A DNA stretch of 64,000 nucleotides from Mycobacterium sp. E787 (GTDB lineage Bacteria > Actinomycetota > Actinomycetes > Mycobacteriales > Mycobacteriaceae): the NCBI RefSeq assembly GCF_001668725.1, contig NZ_LZKL01000016.1:186001-250000 (forward strand). Direction: 5' to 3'. The notes beneath the pieces are model-generated. The model was not told where the DNA came from. It did not search any database and saw nothing but the letters and a program-made list of their open reading frames with translations. Of this stretch, positions 7,546-15,515 are shown in pieces. The translations under genes and the position numbers were made by a program. The stretch's first letter is position 1. Every line of letters starts with the position of its first letter.

Positions 7546-8877
7546 GTGAGCACATCGCAGACCGCGGAGCCCCGCGGCGCGCTGCCGGTAATCCATCTCT
7601 CCGAGCTGCTGCGCGCGCCGGTCCTGGCCCGCTCCGGTGAGGCCGTGGGCCGCGTCGAGGACGTGATCGTGCGGCTGCGGGACGCCGACGACTATCCGCC
7701 CGTGACCGGGATCGTCGCCGGGGTCGGCGGGCGGCGGGTGTTCGTCGGCAGCAAGTCCATCGACGAGTTCGCGCCGGGGCGAATCGTGCTGACAAAGAAC
7801 AAGGTTGACCTCCGCGGCTTCGAGCGTCGCGACGGCGAGGTGCTGTTGCGCGCCGACGTGTTGGGCCACCGGCTGATCGATGTGGCCGCCGTCGATCTGG
7901 TGCGTGCCTACGATGTCGAGCTGGAAGACACCGGCTCCGGGTGGGTGCTCGCGCGCCTGGACACCCGGCGCCCGCCGCGGCTGTTCGGCTTGATCAAGCA
8001 GTCCGGCGGGCATGCCGCCCGGGACTGGAAGGCGTTCGAACCGCTGATCGGCCACGCCCGCTCCGATGCCGTGCGGCGTCTGTCGGACCGGTTCGGCGAG
8101 TTCAAGGCCGCCGAGATCGCCGACCTCCTCGAGGAAGCCGATAAGGCCGAGGGCGGCGAAATCCTCGACCGCGTGCACAGCGACCCGGAGTTGGAAGCCG
8201 ACGTGTTCGAGGAGCTGGACCCCGAAAAGGCCAGCCGCCTCCTTGACGGCATGCCCGACGACGAGGTCGCGGCGCTGCTGGGCCGGATGCGCGCCGACGA
8301 CGCCGCCGACGCGATCGCCGACCTGCGCCAGTCGCGACGCCGGCGCGTGCTCGACTTGATGCCGGCCCCACAGCGCACCAAGGTGATCACGCTGATGGGG
8401 TTCAACCCCGAGAGCGCCGGCGGCCTGATGAACGTCGACTTCGTCTCGTGTGCCGCCAATGCCACCGCCGGCTCGGCGCTGGCGCTCATCGGGGCCGCCC
8501 GCGCGGTTCAGCCGGAGGCGTTGGTCAAGGTGCACATTCTCGACGCGGCCAAGCGCCTCGAGGGCGTGGTGTCGGTGATCACCCTGCTGCAGGCCGAACC
8601 CAGTGAAAGCGTTGGGGCGCTGATGGATTCGGATCCGGTGTGCGTCAGCGCCGACGCGGACCTTACCGACATCGCGCTGTTGATGGCAGACTTCAACCTC
8701 TACTCCATCCCCGTCGTCGACGAGCAGGACCGCGTGCTCGGGGTGGTCACCGTCGACGACGTCCTGGAAGAGACCATTCCCGAGGACTGGCGCCGGCGTG
8801 AACCCGCACCCCGCCCGTTCCGCGAAATCACCCAACCCGATGGCCACGGGCCCGTTTCCGGGGGTGAGACAACGTGA
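7546..8877 (+). CDS. Soluble PRC-barrel / MgtE-N / CBS-pair protein
   Basis: 443 aa with no membrane segment. Order: PRC-barrel-like beta domain (residues about 15-150, LLRAPVLARSGEAVGRVEDV), MgtE N-terminal superhelix (about 180-300; repeated F-E-E-L-D-P-E-K-A and LLGRMRADDAADAIADL), and a CBS pair (about 305-420; ALMDSDPVCVSADADLTDI, YSIPVVDEQDRVLGVVTVDDV). In MgtE these cytosolic domains sense Mg2+ and gate the channel; here the channel domain is absent. The gene overlaps the next by four bases (GTGA) with a NRAMP-type transporter, so it is probably that transporter's Mg2+- or nucleotide-sensing partner. GTG 7546 has GAGGAGG upstream. Confidence 0.8.
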   Translation: MSTSQTAEPRGALPVIHLSELLRAPVLARSGEAVGRVEDVIVRLRDADDYPPVTGIVAGVGGRRVFVGSKSIDEFAPGRIVLTKNKVDLRGFERRDGEVLLRADVLGHRLIDVAAVDLVRAYDVELEDTGSGWVLARLDTRRPPRLFGLIKQSGGHAARDWKAFEPLIGHARSDAVRRLSDRFGEFKAAEIADLLEEADKAEGGEILDRVHSDPELEADVFEELDPEKASRLLDGMPDDEVAALLGRMRADDAADAIADLRQSRRRRVLDLMPAPQRTKVITLMGFNPESAGGLMNVDFVSCAANATAGSALALIGAARAVQPEALVKVHILDAAKRLEGVVSVITLLQAEPSESVGALMDSDPVCVSADADLTDIALLMADFNLYSIPVVDEQDRVLGVVTVDDVLEETIPEDWRRREPAPRPFREITQPDGHGPVSGGETT

Positions 8878-10520
8878 CCCCGAGCGCCGACAAGACCGCC
8901 GAACCCGTGGCCGCGCACAGCGCGGTGCTCGACTCCGCGCACCTCGGTGACATCGAGGGCGCGTTCGGGCGCATCAAACTCAGCGAGGTCGACCATCCGC
9001 GGACGTGGAAGACGCGGCTGCTGACGCTGCTGGCGATCGTCGGTCCCGGCATTATCGTGATGGTCGGGGACAACGACGCAGGCGGGATAGCCACCTACGC
9101 CCAGGCCGGCCAGAACTACGGCTACTCGCTGCTGTGGGTGCTGCTGCTGCTCATCCCGGTGCTCATCGTCAACCAGGAAATGGTGGTCCGACTCGGCGCG
9201 GTCACCGGTGTCGGGCACGCCCGGTTGATCAACGAACGCTTCGGCCGCGGCTGGGGCTGGTTTTCCGTCGGCGACCTGTTCCTGCTCAACTTCCTGACCA
9301 TCGTCACCGAGTTCATCGGCATCAGCCTGGCCGCCGATTACATCGGCATCTCCAAATATGTCGTGGTGCCTATCGCGGCGGTGGCGTTGGTCGCGATCAT
9401 GGCCAGCGGCAGCTTCCGGCGCTGGGAGCGCGCGATGTTCGTCTTCATCGCCATCACCCTGTTGCAGATCCCGATGCTGCTGATGTCGCACCCGCAGTGG
9501 GCGCACGCGGCGAAGTCCTTTGTGGTTCCCAGCATCTCGGGTGGCGTGAGCTCGGATGCGGTGCTGTTGATCATCGCCATCGTCGGCACGACCGTGGCGC
9601 CCTGGCAGCTGTTCTTCCAACAGTCCAACATCGTCGACAAACGCATCACCCCGCGGTTCATGGCCTACGAACGCGCCGACACCGTCATCGGGGCCTTCGT
9701 CGTGATCGTCGGCGCGGCGGCGCTGCTGATGACCGGCGACTGGGCCGCCCGCTCCACCGACACGGTGGGTAATTTCACCGACGCCGGCGCCGTCGCCCAC
9801 CTGCTCGGCCAGCACAGCGCGACCCTGGGGGCCTTCTTCGCCATCGTGCTCATGGACGCGTCGATCATCGGCGCGGCCGCGGTGACACTCGCCACCAGCT
9901 ACGCCTTCGGCGACGTGTTCGGCCTCAAGCACTCGCTGCACCGCGGGTTTGCCGACGCCAAACAGTTCTACCTGTCCTACACCGCGATGGTGGTGCTGGC
10001 CGCGGCCATCGTGCTCATCCCCGGCGCCCCACTCGGGTTGATCACCACGGCGGTGCAGGCCCTCGCCGGGCTGCTGTTGCCCAGCGCCAGCGTGTTCTTG
10101 CTGCTGTTGTGCAACGACCGGGAAGTGTTGGGGCCGTGGGTGAATCGGCCCTGGCTGAACTGGGTCGCCGGGCTCATCGTGGGCACCCTGCTGCTGCTGT
10201 CGGGGATCCTGATGGCCACCACCCTGTTTCCCCACATCGACGTCGTCGCCGTCGCCGGCTACCTGGCGCTGGCGCTGATCGCGCTCGCGGCGGCCGCGGT
10301 CCCGACGCTGCGCTGGATGGCCCGCCGGCAGCCCGCGCCGCCGGCACCGAAAGAGCCGGCGCGTCCCGTCGACCGCGACACCTGGCGGATGCCACCACTG
10401 ACCCTGCTCGAGCCGGTCACCTGGTCCCCCGGCACCCGGCTCGGCATGATCGCCCTGCGCAGTTACCTGGTCGTCGGCGCGCTATTGCTCGTGGTCAAGG
10501 CCGTCCAGCTCAGCCACTAG
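8874..10520 (+). CDS. NRAMP-family divalent metal transporter, NRMT-like
   Basis: 548 aa, eleven or so membrane helices of the NRAMP (SLC11) fold. The helix-1 motif, DPGN in Mn/Fe transporters, is DNDAGG (residues 66-71), and the helix-6 motif, which normally holds the metal-ligand Met (MPH), reads TTVAPWQ (about 239-245). Both changes are of the kind described for NRAMP-related magnesium transporters, which lack the Met ligand. With the coupled MgtE-N/CBS protein upstream, Mg2+ transport is a reasonable inference; Mn2+ remains possible. The last 70 residues form a cytosolic linker plus one more helix. Start GTG overlaps the previous stop. Confidence 0.75.
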   Translation: MTPSADKTAEPVAAHSAVLDSAHLGDIEGAFGRIKLSEVDHPRTWKTRLLTLLAIVGPGIIVMVGDNDAGGIATYAQAGQNYGYSLLWVLLLLIPVLIVNQEMVVRLGAVTGVGHARLINERFGRGWGWFSVGDLFLLNFLTIVTEFIGISLAADYIGISKYVVVPIAAVALVAIMASGSFRRWERAMFVFIAITLLQIPMLLMSHPQWAHAAKSFVVPSISGGVSSDAVLLIIAIVGTTVAPWQLFFQQSNIVDKRITPRFMAYERADTVIGAFVVIVGAAALLMTGDWAARSTDTVGNFTDAGAVAHLLGQHSATLGAFFAIVLMDASIIGAAAVTLATSYAFGDVFGLKHSLHRGFADAKQFYLSYTAMVVLAAAIVLIPGAPLGLITTAVQALAGLLLPSASVFLLLLCNDREVLGPWVNRPWLNWVAGLIVGTLLLLSGILMATTLFPHIDVVAVAGYLALALIALAAAAVPTLRWMARRQPAPPAPKEPARPVDRDTWRMPPLTLLEPVTWSPGTRLGMIALRSYLVVGALLLVVKAVQLSH

Positions 10521-10717
10521 CACGCGAGCCGAGTGGCGCCACCGGCGCCGGTATGCGTAGATTGGCTATCAGGTTGAGTTCGCAGCCTCAGATGCGCCAC
10601 CGGAAGTTCCCGCGGGTTTCCTCCCGAACGCGGCATCGTTCCCATTCCCCGCCGCCGTGCGACCCCCTCGCAACGACGCAAACGATCGACGCCCGTCAGG
10701 GCGGGAAATGTGGTGCA

Positions 10718-12025
10718 ATGCGCGTGCAACAAGCCCCTGCCGGCAAGGCGATCACCGACGTCAGCCCGTCACAAGCCCTGTCGGTTCGCGACGGTGACCA
10801 GCTGGTCGAGAAGGTTGCCCATGGGCTCGCCGGATCGCTCAACCTGCGCCGCACGGCCCTGCGACTGCTGACGATGATCCGCCCGCAACTCGCCGACTGG
10901 TCCGTGGTTATCTTGCCGGACGCCCAGACCGGGGGCCTGTTGCTCGTCGGTGGCGACGACGCCGGGTTCCATGCCCTCGTCTCCCAGCGCTCCGTCGACC
11001 CACAAGGGCTGGGCCGCGTCTTGCGGACCGGGCGGGCCGAGCTCGTCCACGTCGCCCTCGGCGCCGACGCCGAGGGCAGCCTGGCGACCATGATCCCGCA
11101 CCCGCGGCTGGTGCAAGAGGCCGCGACGTTGCGGCCCGCCGACGTGCTCGGTGTCGGGCTCACCGCGCGGGGCACGACGTTCGGCGCACTCGTCATGGTG
11201 CGGGGCGGCGGGCGATGCCCCTTCGAGGACGAGCTCGCCGTCATCCGGCGCGTCGCGGAACGGGCCGCGCTGGCGTTGGATACCGCGCGCCTGTACGAGG
11301 AACGCGCCAGGGTCGCCGCGGTGTTGCAGGACAGCCTGCGTCCGCCCGCCCTGCCCCGGATCGATGGTGTTCGCCTGGCGGCCCGCTACCGCCCGGCGGC
11401 CGAACAGCTCGACATCGGCGGCGACTTCTACGACGCGCACGGCGATGACGGGGACTGGCTGCTGTGCCTGGGTGACGTGTGCGGCAAGGGCGTCGAGGCG
11501 GCGGCCCTGAACGGACGGGCCCGCCAAAGCGTCCGCACCGCAGCGCATTTCGACCGCCGTCCCGAGGCGGTCCTGGGCGCGTTGAACGCCGTGTTGTGCG
11601 ACGAAGCCACCGCGCAATTCGTCACGGTGGTGTGCGCCCGGATGCGGCGCGCCGCCGACGGTGGCCTGCGGGTGGATCTCGCTTCGGCCGGCCACCCGAA
11701 GCCGATCGTGCTGCGCGCCGACGGCCGGGTGGAACAGGTCGACGTGGGCGGCACCGCGGCGGGCATGGTGGCGCGGCTCGCGTACGAACCGGTGACCATC
11801 CGGTTGGACCGCGACGACACGATGCTGATGTTCACCGACGGCATCGACGAGGCGTTCGGCGCCGACGGGCAGTACGGCGTCGATCGGCTGATCGACCTGC
11901 TGCCCCCGTACGCCGGCGCGGGCCCGGAAGTGCTGTGCGAAGTCGTCGAGCAGCAGGTCCTCGAACACCTCGACGGCCGCGCCCACGACGACATGGCACT
12001 GCTCGCCGTGACATGCGGCAGTTGA
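10718..12025 (+). CDS. GAF-domain PP2C-type (RsbU/SpoIIE) serine phosphatase
   Basis: 435 aa from ATG 10718. N-terminal GAF-like sensor domain (residues about 25-195) leading into a helical linker (LALDTARLYEERARVAAVLQDSL), typical of RsbU/RsbP phosphatases. The SpoIIE/PP2C domain shows DIGGDFYD and LGDVCGKG (Mn2+-binding Asp), FVTVVCARM, SAGHPKP and MFTDGIDEAFG, then AHDDMALLAV near the end, so all metal ligands are in place. Such phosphatases dephosphorylate anti-anti-sigma (STAS) proteins in partner-switching control of stress sigma factors such as SigF. The stop overlaps the start of a B12-binding protein. A longer open frame from 10109 lies inside the NRAMP gene and is not used. Confidence 0.8.
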   Translation: MRVQQAPAGKAITDVSPSQALSVRDGDQLVEKVAHGLAGSLNLRRTALRLLTMIRPQLADWSVVILPDAQTGGLLLVGGDDAGFHALVSQRSVDPQGLGRVLRTGRAELVHVALGADAEGSLATMIPHPRLVQEAATLRPADVLGVGLTARGTTFGALVMVRGGGRCPFEDELAVIRRVAERAALALDTARLYEERARVAAVLQDSLRPPALPRIDGVRLAARYRPAAEQLDIGGDFYDAHGDDGDWLLCLGDVCGKGVEAAALNGRARQSVRTAAHFDRRPEAVLGALNAVLCDEATAQFVTVVCARMRRAADGGLRVDLASAGHPKPIVLRADGRVEQVDVGGTAAGMVARLAYEPVTIRLDRDDTMLMFTDGIDEAFGADGQYGVDRLIDLLPPYAGAGPEVLCEVVEQQVLEHLDGRAHDDMALLAVTCGS

Positions 12026-13038
12026 GCCTCCCGGCCGATCCGCTGCGGGATTACGACCGCGCGCTCGGCAGGGGCGATGCCACCGCCATCACCGAGCTGG
12101 TGCACGACATGCTGGCCGCCGGGGTTGACCCGGTGTCGGTGCTCACCGACGTCATCGCCGCCGCCCAGCGCGAGGTCGGCAGCCGCTGGCAGCGCGGCGA
12201 ATGGACGGTGGCACAAGAGCACGCCGCGACCGCGATGGCTGTCTCGGCGACCTCCGTCGTCGAGGAGCACGTGCAACGCGTTCCCGTCACGAAGGGCAGC
12301 GTCGTCGTCGCCTGCGCGGAACGCGAATGGCACGCACTGCCCGCGATGATCATCCACTGCGCGCTGCGGGCTTCGGGCTGGGACACCACCCTGCTGGGAG
12401 CGTCGACAAACCCGCTTCGGCTCAATCAGCACCTTCAAGACTTCGGGCCCGATGCCGTCGCGGTCAGCTGCTCGGTGCTCGGGTCGCTGCCAACCTGCCG
12501 CCGGTTCATCGAGGCGAGCACAGCGGTCGGCGTGCCGATCCTGGTGGGCGGTCCCGCCTTTGGCGACGACGACGTGCGCGCCCGCGCCCTGGGCGCCACC
12601 GCGTGGGCGCCGGACGCGCCGGGTGCCATCGCCGCGATAGGGCGCTTGCCGGCCGTCGTGGAACCGGCCGCGCCGTTGCCCGACGCCGCGGCCGCCGAAC
12701 AAGCCGCACTCGAGGAGGATCACCGCCACCTGGTCGCCCTGTTGAGCGAGCGATGGTCACTCGTCGCCGCGGTGACCACGCCCGAGGCCGACGTCATGCA
12801 CAGCGTCATGGACATCGCCGACGACGCCTTGCACCAGATCCTGCACGCCGTCTCGGCGGCCCTGCTGACCGGCGATCACCGTCCAATCCCGGAGACCGCA
12901 GCCTGGATCGCCGACCTCGTCCGCAGCCGCAACGGCGACGACATGATGCTCAGCGAACTGGCCGGCGTGTTGGGCGTCGTGCTGCGCGAGTACCCACACG
13001 CCAGCCGGCTGATCGCCGAGCACTTTGCCGCAGGCTAG
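12013..13038 (+). CDS. Stand-alone cobalamin-binding protein, CarH/LitR-like photosensor module
   Basis: 341 aa. Residues 10-90 form the helical B12 cap domain with the signature W59-x9-E69-H70, which in CarH/LitR photoreceptors stacks on and senses adenosylcobalamin. Residues 92-215 are a Rossmann B12-binding domain; H107 (in EREWHAL) sits where the lower axial His ligand is expected, and TLLGASTNP and VSCSVLGSLP follow as in the family. Residues 225-341 are a helical C-terminal region without match. There is no MerR DNA-binding domain. ATG 12013 overlaps the phosphatase stop by 13 bp, so the pair is translationally coupled. Inference: a light- or cobalamin-responsive regulator of the phosphatase. 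Confidence 0.7.
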   Translation: MRQLSLPADPLRDYDRALGRGDATAITELVHDMLAAGVDPVSVLTDVIAAAQREVGSRWQRGEWTVAQEHAATAMAVSATSVVEEHVQRVPVTKGSVVVACAEREWHALPAMIIHCALRASGWDTTLLGASTNPLRLNQHLQDFGPDAVAVSCSVLGSLPTCRRFIEASTAVGVPILVGGPAFGDDDVRARALGATAWAPDAPGAIAAIGRLPAVVEPAAPLPDAAAAEQAALEEDHRHLVALLSERWSLVAAVTTPEADVMHSVMDIADDALHQILHAVSAALLTGDHRPIPETAAWIADLVRSRNGDDMMLSELAGVLGVVLREYPHASRLIAEHFAAG

Positions 13039-13047
13039 CCGCGAAAC

Positions 13048-14349
13048 CTATTGGGGCAGCGCCTCACCCCGGGTCTCGGGAGCCAGCGGGATGACGAACA
13101 GCCCGATGACGAAGGCCACGGCCGTCAGCGCTACGGGCAACCCCAGGGTATGGGTGCGCAGGACCGCCGCGCCGAGCAGGAAGTTCACGCCCGCGCCGAC
13201 GAAGCGGCCGAACGAGGTGCAGAACGCGAACGCCGTTGCGCGGACGCGCGTCTCGAACTGCTCGGGTAACCACAGGCTGAAGATGGCGAAGTTGCCGCCG
13301 AAGAAGCCGAGCACGAACAGCCACGCGATGAACGGCGCCAGACCGTTGGGCAGATAGAACGCCCAGCCGAAGCTGCCGGCGATCGAAATCGCCATTCCGG
13401 CAAAGTAAATCGCGAGGGTCTTTCGGCGCCCGATGCGCTCGGACAGCACCGGCACGACAAGACACCCCAGGATGGTGCCGATGGACAACAGGCCCGTGGC
13501 CCAGGACGCGGTTCTGGTTGCGTCGCCCTTGCCGAAGCCCGCGTGCTGCGCCAACTGAATCACGGCCGTCGGTTCGTAGACCGCGCCCGCCCACAGGCCC
13601 ACGATCGCAATCGTCAGCAGCGCGCAGGCCACCCAGGTGCGGCGCCGGTAGCGCGGACCGAGGATCTCGCGCAACGGCTTCACCCGGACCGCGGGATCGG
13701 CCTCGAGCTTCTCCCACTTCTCGGTCTCCTGCACCCGGGTCAAGATCAGGATCGCGACGACGATCGGCACCGCACCCGTCAGAAACATTGCGCGCCAGCC
13801 GAATTGCACGCCGACGGTGTAATTCAGGGCCGCCGCCAGAAAGAATCCGGCGTAGTAACCGGTCTGCAGATAGCCCGCGCCCATCTTGCGCCGGTCCTCG
13901 GGCCATGCCTCGGCCACGTAGGTGCCCGCCAGCGCCCACTCGCCGCCGATGCCGACACCCGCGATGAAGCGGAAGATCGCCAACTGCCACACGTTTTGCG
14001 CCGCGGCGGAAAGCCCGGTGAAGATCGCGAATGTGAAGATGGTCGCGGCCAGCACCTTGGTCCGGCCGAAGCGGTCGGCGATCGGCCCCCAGATGAACGA
14101 CAGGCCCCAGCCGACCAGGAACAGCGCGAACAGGATCGATCCCGCAAGACCGACATTCGTCGAGGTCGCCGCAAAACCCGAACGCGGCAGCAGTTCGGTC
14201 AGTGCCGGGGCGAGCACGAGCGCGTAGATGAACGAATCCATCCCGTCGAGCGTCCAACCCGTCCACGCGCCCCAGAATCCGGCGATCTGAGAGCGATTGA
14301 GCGGTGTGCGGCGTCGGGCGACACCGGCCCGTTCCGTTGTCGAAGTCAT
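13048..14349 (-). CDS. Major facilitator superfamily transporter
   Basis: 433 aa, twelve membrane helices. The first-loop motif between helices 2 and 3 is GPIADRFGRTKVL and its second-half copy is LSERIGRRKTL; FIAGVGIGGEWALAGTYVAE in helix 4 is the sugar- or organic-acid-porter type (SHS/AAHS: sialate, aromatic acid, dicarboxylate). LDGMDSFIYALVLAP with an acidic residue in helix 1 supports H+ symport of an anionic substrate. The substrate itself is unknown. It is divergent from a GntR regulator across 96 bp and is probably its target. Confidence 0.8.
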   Translation of the reverse strand: MTSTTERAGVARRRTPLNRSQIAGFWGAWTGWTLDGMDSFIYALVLAPALTELLPRSGFAATSTNVGLAGSILFALFLVGWGLSFIWGPIADRFGRTKVLAATIFTFAIFTGLSAAAQNVWQLAIFRFIAGVGIGGEWALAGTYVAEAWPEDRRKMGAGYLQTGYYAGFFLAAALNYTVGVQFGWRAMFLTGAVPIVVAILILTRVQETEKWEKLEADPAVRVKPLREILGPRYRRRTWVACALLTIAIVGLWAGAVYEPTAVIQLAQHAGFGKGDATRTASWATGLLSIGTILGCLVVPVLSERIGRRKTLAIYFAGMAISIAGSFGWAFYLPNGLAPFIAWLFVLGFFGGNFAIFSLWLPEQFETRVRATAFAFCTSFGRFVGAGVNFLLGAAVLRTHTLGLPVALTAVAFVIGLFVIPLAPETRGEALPQ

Positions 14350-14427
14350 TCGGCGCCTCCGTTGGTACGGTCAACCGACCGCCGGGATTCGAGCAGGCGC
14401 GCGGGCTTTGCGGCCGCTGCGCGTCAC

Positions 14428-14445
14428 ATTGTATATAATATAGTG
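14428..14445 (+). promoter_or_regulatory. Overlapping divergent promoter and probable GntR operator
   Basis: A perfect TATAAT (14434-14439) stands seven bases before ATG 14446, which predicts a leaderless GntR mRNA. The surrounding ATTGTATATAATATAG is near-palindromic and also offers TATATT-type -10 hexamers on the other strand for the MFS gene. It is the most AT-rich spot between the two genes and a natural site for autoregulation. Confidence 0.5.
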
Positions 14446-15165
14446 ATGAGCGTAACAGGTCCGTCCGCCCCGGACAAAGCCCTCGGCGCACTCCCCGCGG
14501 CGCTTTCGATCGCCGAGCGGGGCAGCACCCCGCGGCTGATCGCCAACGCGCTGCGCGCCGCGATCGTCGACGGCACCCTCGCCCCCGGCGCGCCGCTTCG
14601 CCAAGACGCCATCGCCCGGCATTTCTCGGTCAGCGCCATCCCGGTGCGCGAAGCCCTGCGCCAACTCGAAAGCGAAGGCTGGGCCAGGGTCGAGATGAAC
14701 AAGGGTGCCACCGTGGCACCGCTGTCGGCCGATGAGGCGCGCGAAGTCTATGAGATGCGCGCCGCGCTCGAGAGTCTCGCCATCGGACTGGCGATACCGG
14801 CCCACACGCCGGCCTCGCTGCGCCGAGCCGAAACATTGTGCGAGGCGGCCTCCGCCGAAACCGAGCCGTCACTGTACGTCGCGCGCAACGAGGCCTTTCA
14901 CACGAGCCTCTACGAACCCGCCGACCGACCGCAACTTCTCGCGATGATCGCGCTGCTCCACGAGCGCGGCGAACGCTACCTCCGGCTCAAGTTCGGTCTG
15001 CCGTCCTACAAGGGACAGTCCGACCGGGAACACGCGGCGCTGCTCAGCGCGGTGCGCCGGCGCGACGTCGCGAACGCGCAAGCGCTGGTGAGCAGGCATC
15101 TACTCGACACCGGGGAACTGCTTTACCGCGTCCTGTCCGAGGACGCGAACGGGTTTGGGAAATAG
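14446..15165 (+). CDS. GntR family transcriptional regulator (FCD/FadR subfamily)
   Basis: 239 aa. Winged-helix domain at residues about 25-95 (LIANALRAAIVDGTLAPGAPL, FSVSAIPVREALRQLESEGW), then an all-helical FCD effector domain (EVYEMRAALESLAIGLA, FHTSLY, the SDREHAALLSAVRRRD block with metal or ligand His). FCD regulators bind organic acids or metal ions and repress catabolic or transport genes. ATG 14446 is preceded by a consensus -10 at leaderless spacing; GTG 14443 is an alternative. It is divergent from the MFS transporter and is likely to control it. Confidence 0.8.
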   Translation: MSVTGPSAPDKALGALPAALSIAERGSTPRLIANALRAAIVDGTLAPGAPLRQDAIARHFSVSAIPVREALRQLESEGWARVEMNKGATVAPLSADEAREVYEMRAALESLAIGLAIPAHTPASLRRAETLCEAASAETEPSLYVARNEAFHTSLYEPADRPQLLAMIALLHERGERYLRLKFGLPSYKGQSDREHAALLSAVRRRDVANAQALVSRHLLDTGELLYRVLSEDANGFGK

Positions 15166-15192
15166 ACGATTTGATGCGGGCCCGCCGGCCGC

Positions 15193-15426
15193 CTAGCGCG
15201 GATCACGCGGGCGCGCCACCGACGCCGGTCGGCGGCTCGGAACGGCGGTGAACCCCTCGGTGTCGTCGAAGAACGCCCACTGCCCGTCGTCGTCGACCTC
15301 CATCCGCCAGCCCAGCTCGGAACTGGCGATGGAGCCGCTGAACCACGCGTGCGCGTCCTCCGCGTTGTCAAAGTTCCTTGTCGCCACGATCTCGCCATGT
15401 GGGTCGACAATTCGAAACGTGGCCAT
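15193..15426 (-). CDS. Small hypothetical protein, 77 aa
   Basis: A short soluble protein (FRIVDPHGEIVATRNFDNAEDAHAWF... ELGWRMEVDDDGQWAFFDD) with an alternating beta-strand pattern that suggests a small beta-sheet domain. Similar unnamed small proteins are seen in mycobacteria, but I know no function. It lies alone between the GntR gene and htpG. Confidence 0.55.
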   Translation of the reverse strand: MATFRIVDPHGEIVATRNFDNAEDAHAWFSGSIASSELGWRMEVDDDGQWAFFDDTEGFTAVPSRRPASVARPRDPR

Positions 15427-15515
15427 GGAATGTGATTATCCCGCGTACCGCGTTTTCAATCACGTGTGTGTTTGCTGTGACCATGGTGAACATTGAGTAA
15501 CCGGACGCGCTCCGC

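Noticed and set aside
7453..8847. 464-residue minus-strand open frame
   Set aside because: Antisense to the PRC/MgtE-N/CBS gene, which has clear domains and a strong ribosome site.
8700..10235. 511-residue minus-strand open frame
   Set aside because: Antisense to the NRAMP-type gene; His/Gln/Gly-rich composition without domain.
12013..13038. Methionine synthase-type or mutase B12 subunit
   Set aside because: The W-x9-EH cap signature and lack of catalytic domains fit CarH-like sensors better than mutase or methyltransferase subunits.
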